64,000 nt of DNA from Streptomyces ardesiacus (GTDB lineage: Bacteria > Actinomycetota > Actinomycetes > Streptomycetales > Streptomycetaceae). This document shows, piece by piece, positions 63,569 through 64,000 of this stretch; the first letter of the stretch is position 1, and each line of letters opens with the position of its first letter. The DNA lies in contig NZ_BEWC01000010.1 in NCBI RefSeq assembly GCF_003112575.1, positions 388,792 through 452,791 of the forward strand. Reading direction: 5' to 3'. A program made the position numbers and the translations under genes. The notes below the pieces were generated by a model, which was given only the letters and a program-made list of their open reading frames with translations, was not told the origin of the DNA and made no database searches.

Positions 63569-64000
63569 TCAGGCGCGGGTCCACCACACCGTGGTGTCCG
63601 CCGGGACCTTGGCCTCGCCGGCCGTCTCGGTGACCTCGCCGCTGGCCAGCAGCACCCGGCCGTAGGCGGGCATCGCCACCGACTCGCCGGTGGTGTTGGC
63701 GACGCACACGAAGTCGCCGCGCCGGAAGGCGAGGACGCCCTCGGGGGCGCGCAGCCACTCCACGGCGTCGCCCGCGCCGAGGTCGGCGGTGGCGCGGCGG
63801 ACGGCCAGGGCCTCGCGGTACAGCTCCAGGGTCGAGCCGGACTCACCGGTCTGCGCCTCGACGCTCAGCTCGCCCCAGCCGGCCGGCTGCGGCAGCCAGC
63901 TGCCGCCGTCGCCGAAGCCGAACGAGGAGCCCTCGCGCGTCCACGGGATCGGCACCCGGCAGCCGTCGCGGAAGCCGTCCTGGCCGGCGCCGCGGAAGTA
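63569..64000 (-). CDS. C-terminal part of an alpha-glucosidase (GH13), 5' end outside window
   Basis: The visible 143 residues run from a YFRGAGQDGFRDGCRVPIPW stretch through LELYREALAVRR to the beta-sandwich C domain (VLAFRRGDFVCVANTTGESV) and end TTVWWTR. RVPIPW and the LYRxAL segment are typical of GH13 oligo-1,6- or alpha-glucosidases (subfamily 23/30). It lies upstream of the amylase-pullulanase on the same strand, and its hydrolysis of maltodextrins would complete starch use. The catalytic residues are outside the window. Confidence 0.88.
   Translation of the reverse strand, partial: YFRGAGQDGFRDGCRVPIPWTREGSSFGFGDGGSWLPQPAGWGELSVEAQTGESGSTLELYREALAVRRATADLGAGDAVEWLRAPEGVLAFRRGDFVCVANTTGESVAMPAYGRVLLASGEVTETAGEAKVPADTTVWWTRA

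Overview
The window is high-GC actinobacterial chromosome, almost certainly Streptomyces. Codon third positions are nearly all G or C, many genes start with GTG, and the gene order (psp genes, pepA, lpd, sucB, aceE, lipB, lipA, glnA, glnII, pullulanase) matches from memory the SCO2165-SCO2228 stretch of S. coelicolor. The glnA protein differs from my memory of the S. coelicolor sequence at many positions, so this is probably another species. No tRNA, rRNA, CRISPR array, prophage or insertion sequence was seen. About 64 protein genes are called. Function names come from reading motifs, not from searches.

Layout. 0-5.3 kb: an RND efflux pump cut by the left edge, a two-component pair behind a 25-bp palindrome, and pspA with pspAA. 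5.6-13.8 kb: two methyltransferases, a secreted HtrA-like protease and three cobalamin genes (cobU with an extra N-terminal domain, cobT, cobS) broken up by a repeat element. 13.8-25.9 kb: a GH114-type lipoprotein, pepA, then lpd, the two-lipoyl E2, a GntR regulator and aceE, which form a 2-oxoacid dehydrogenase block. 25.9-33 kb: a peptidoglycan-recognition amidase, a MarP-like membrane protease, redox enzymes and an NsdA-like regulator. 33-38.8 kb: lipB and lipA, which make and attach the lipoyl groups needed by the E2, then glnA. 38.8-47.3 kb: an HxlR module, htpX with pspAB, a MarR module, glnII and a GlnRII-like regulator. 47-57.9 kb: a second two-component pair, secreted and membrane proteins and a TetR-linked ferredoxin reductase. 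57.9-64 kb: a 1804-residue amylase-pullulanase fusion and the end of an alpha-glucosidase, both probably under a maltose-type repressor.

Three themes run through the window. (1) Nitrogen control: three arrays of 5-bp GlnR-type boxes, each on an 11-bp step, precede glnA, glnII and a 71-residue protein, and the GlnRII-like gene lies nearby. (2) Start-site architecture: about twenty genes have a -10-like hexamer ending 6-7 bases before the start codon, which predicts leaderless mRNAs. (3) Non-coding repeats: a 158-bp structured core is present twice with one difference 13 kb apart, there is a 91-bp tandem repeat, and two copies of a Streptomyces intergenic repeat. The 158-bp element is the best candidate here for something not yet explained.
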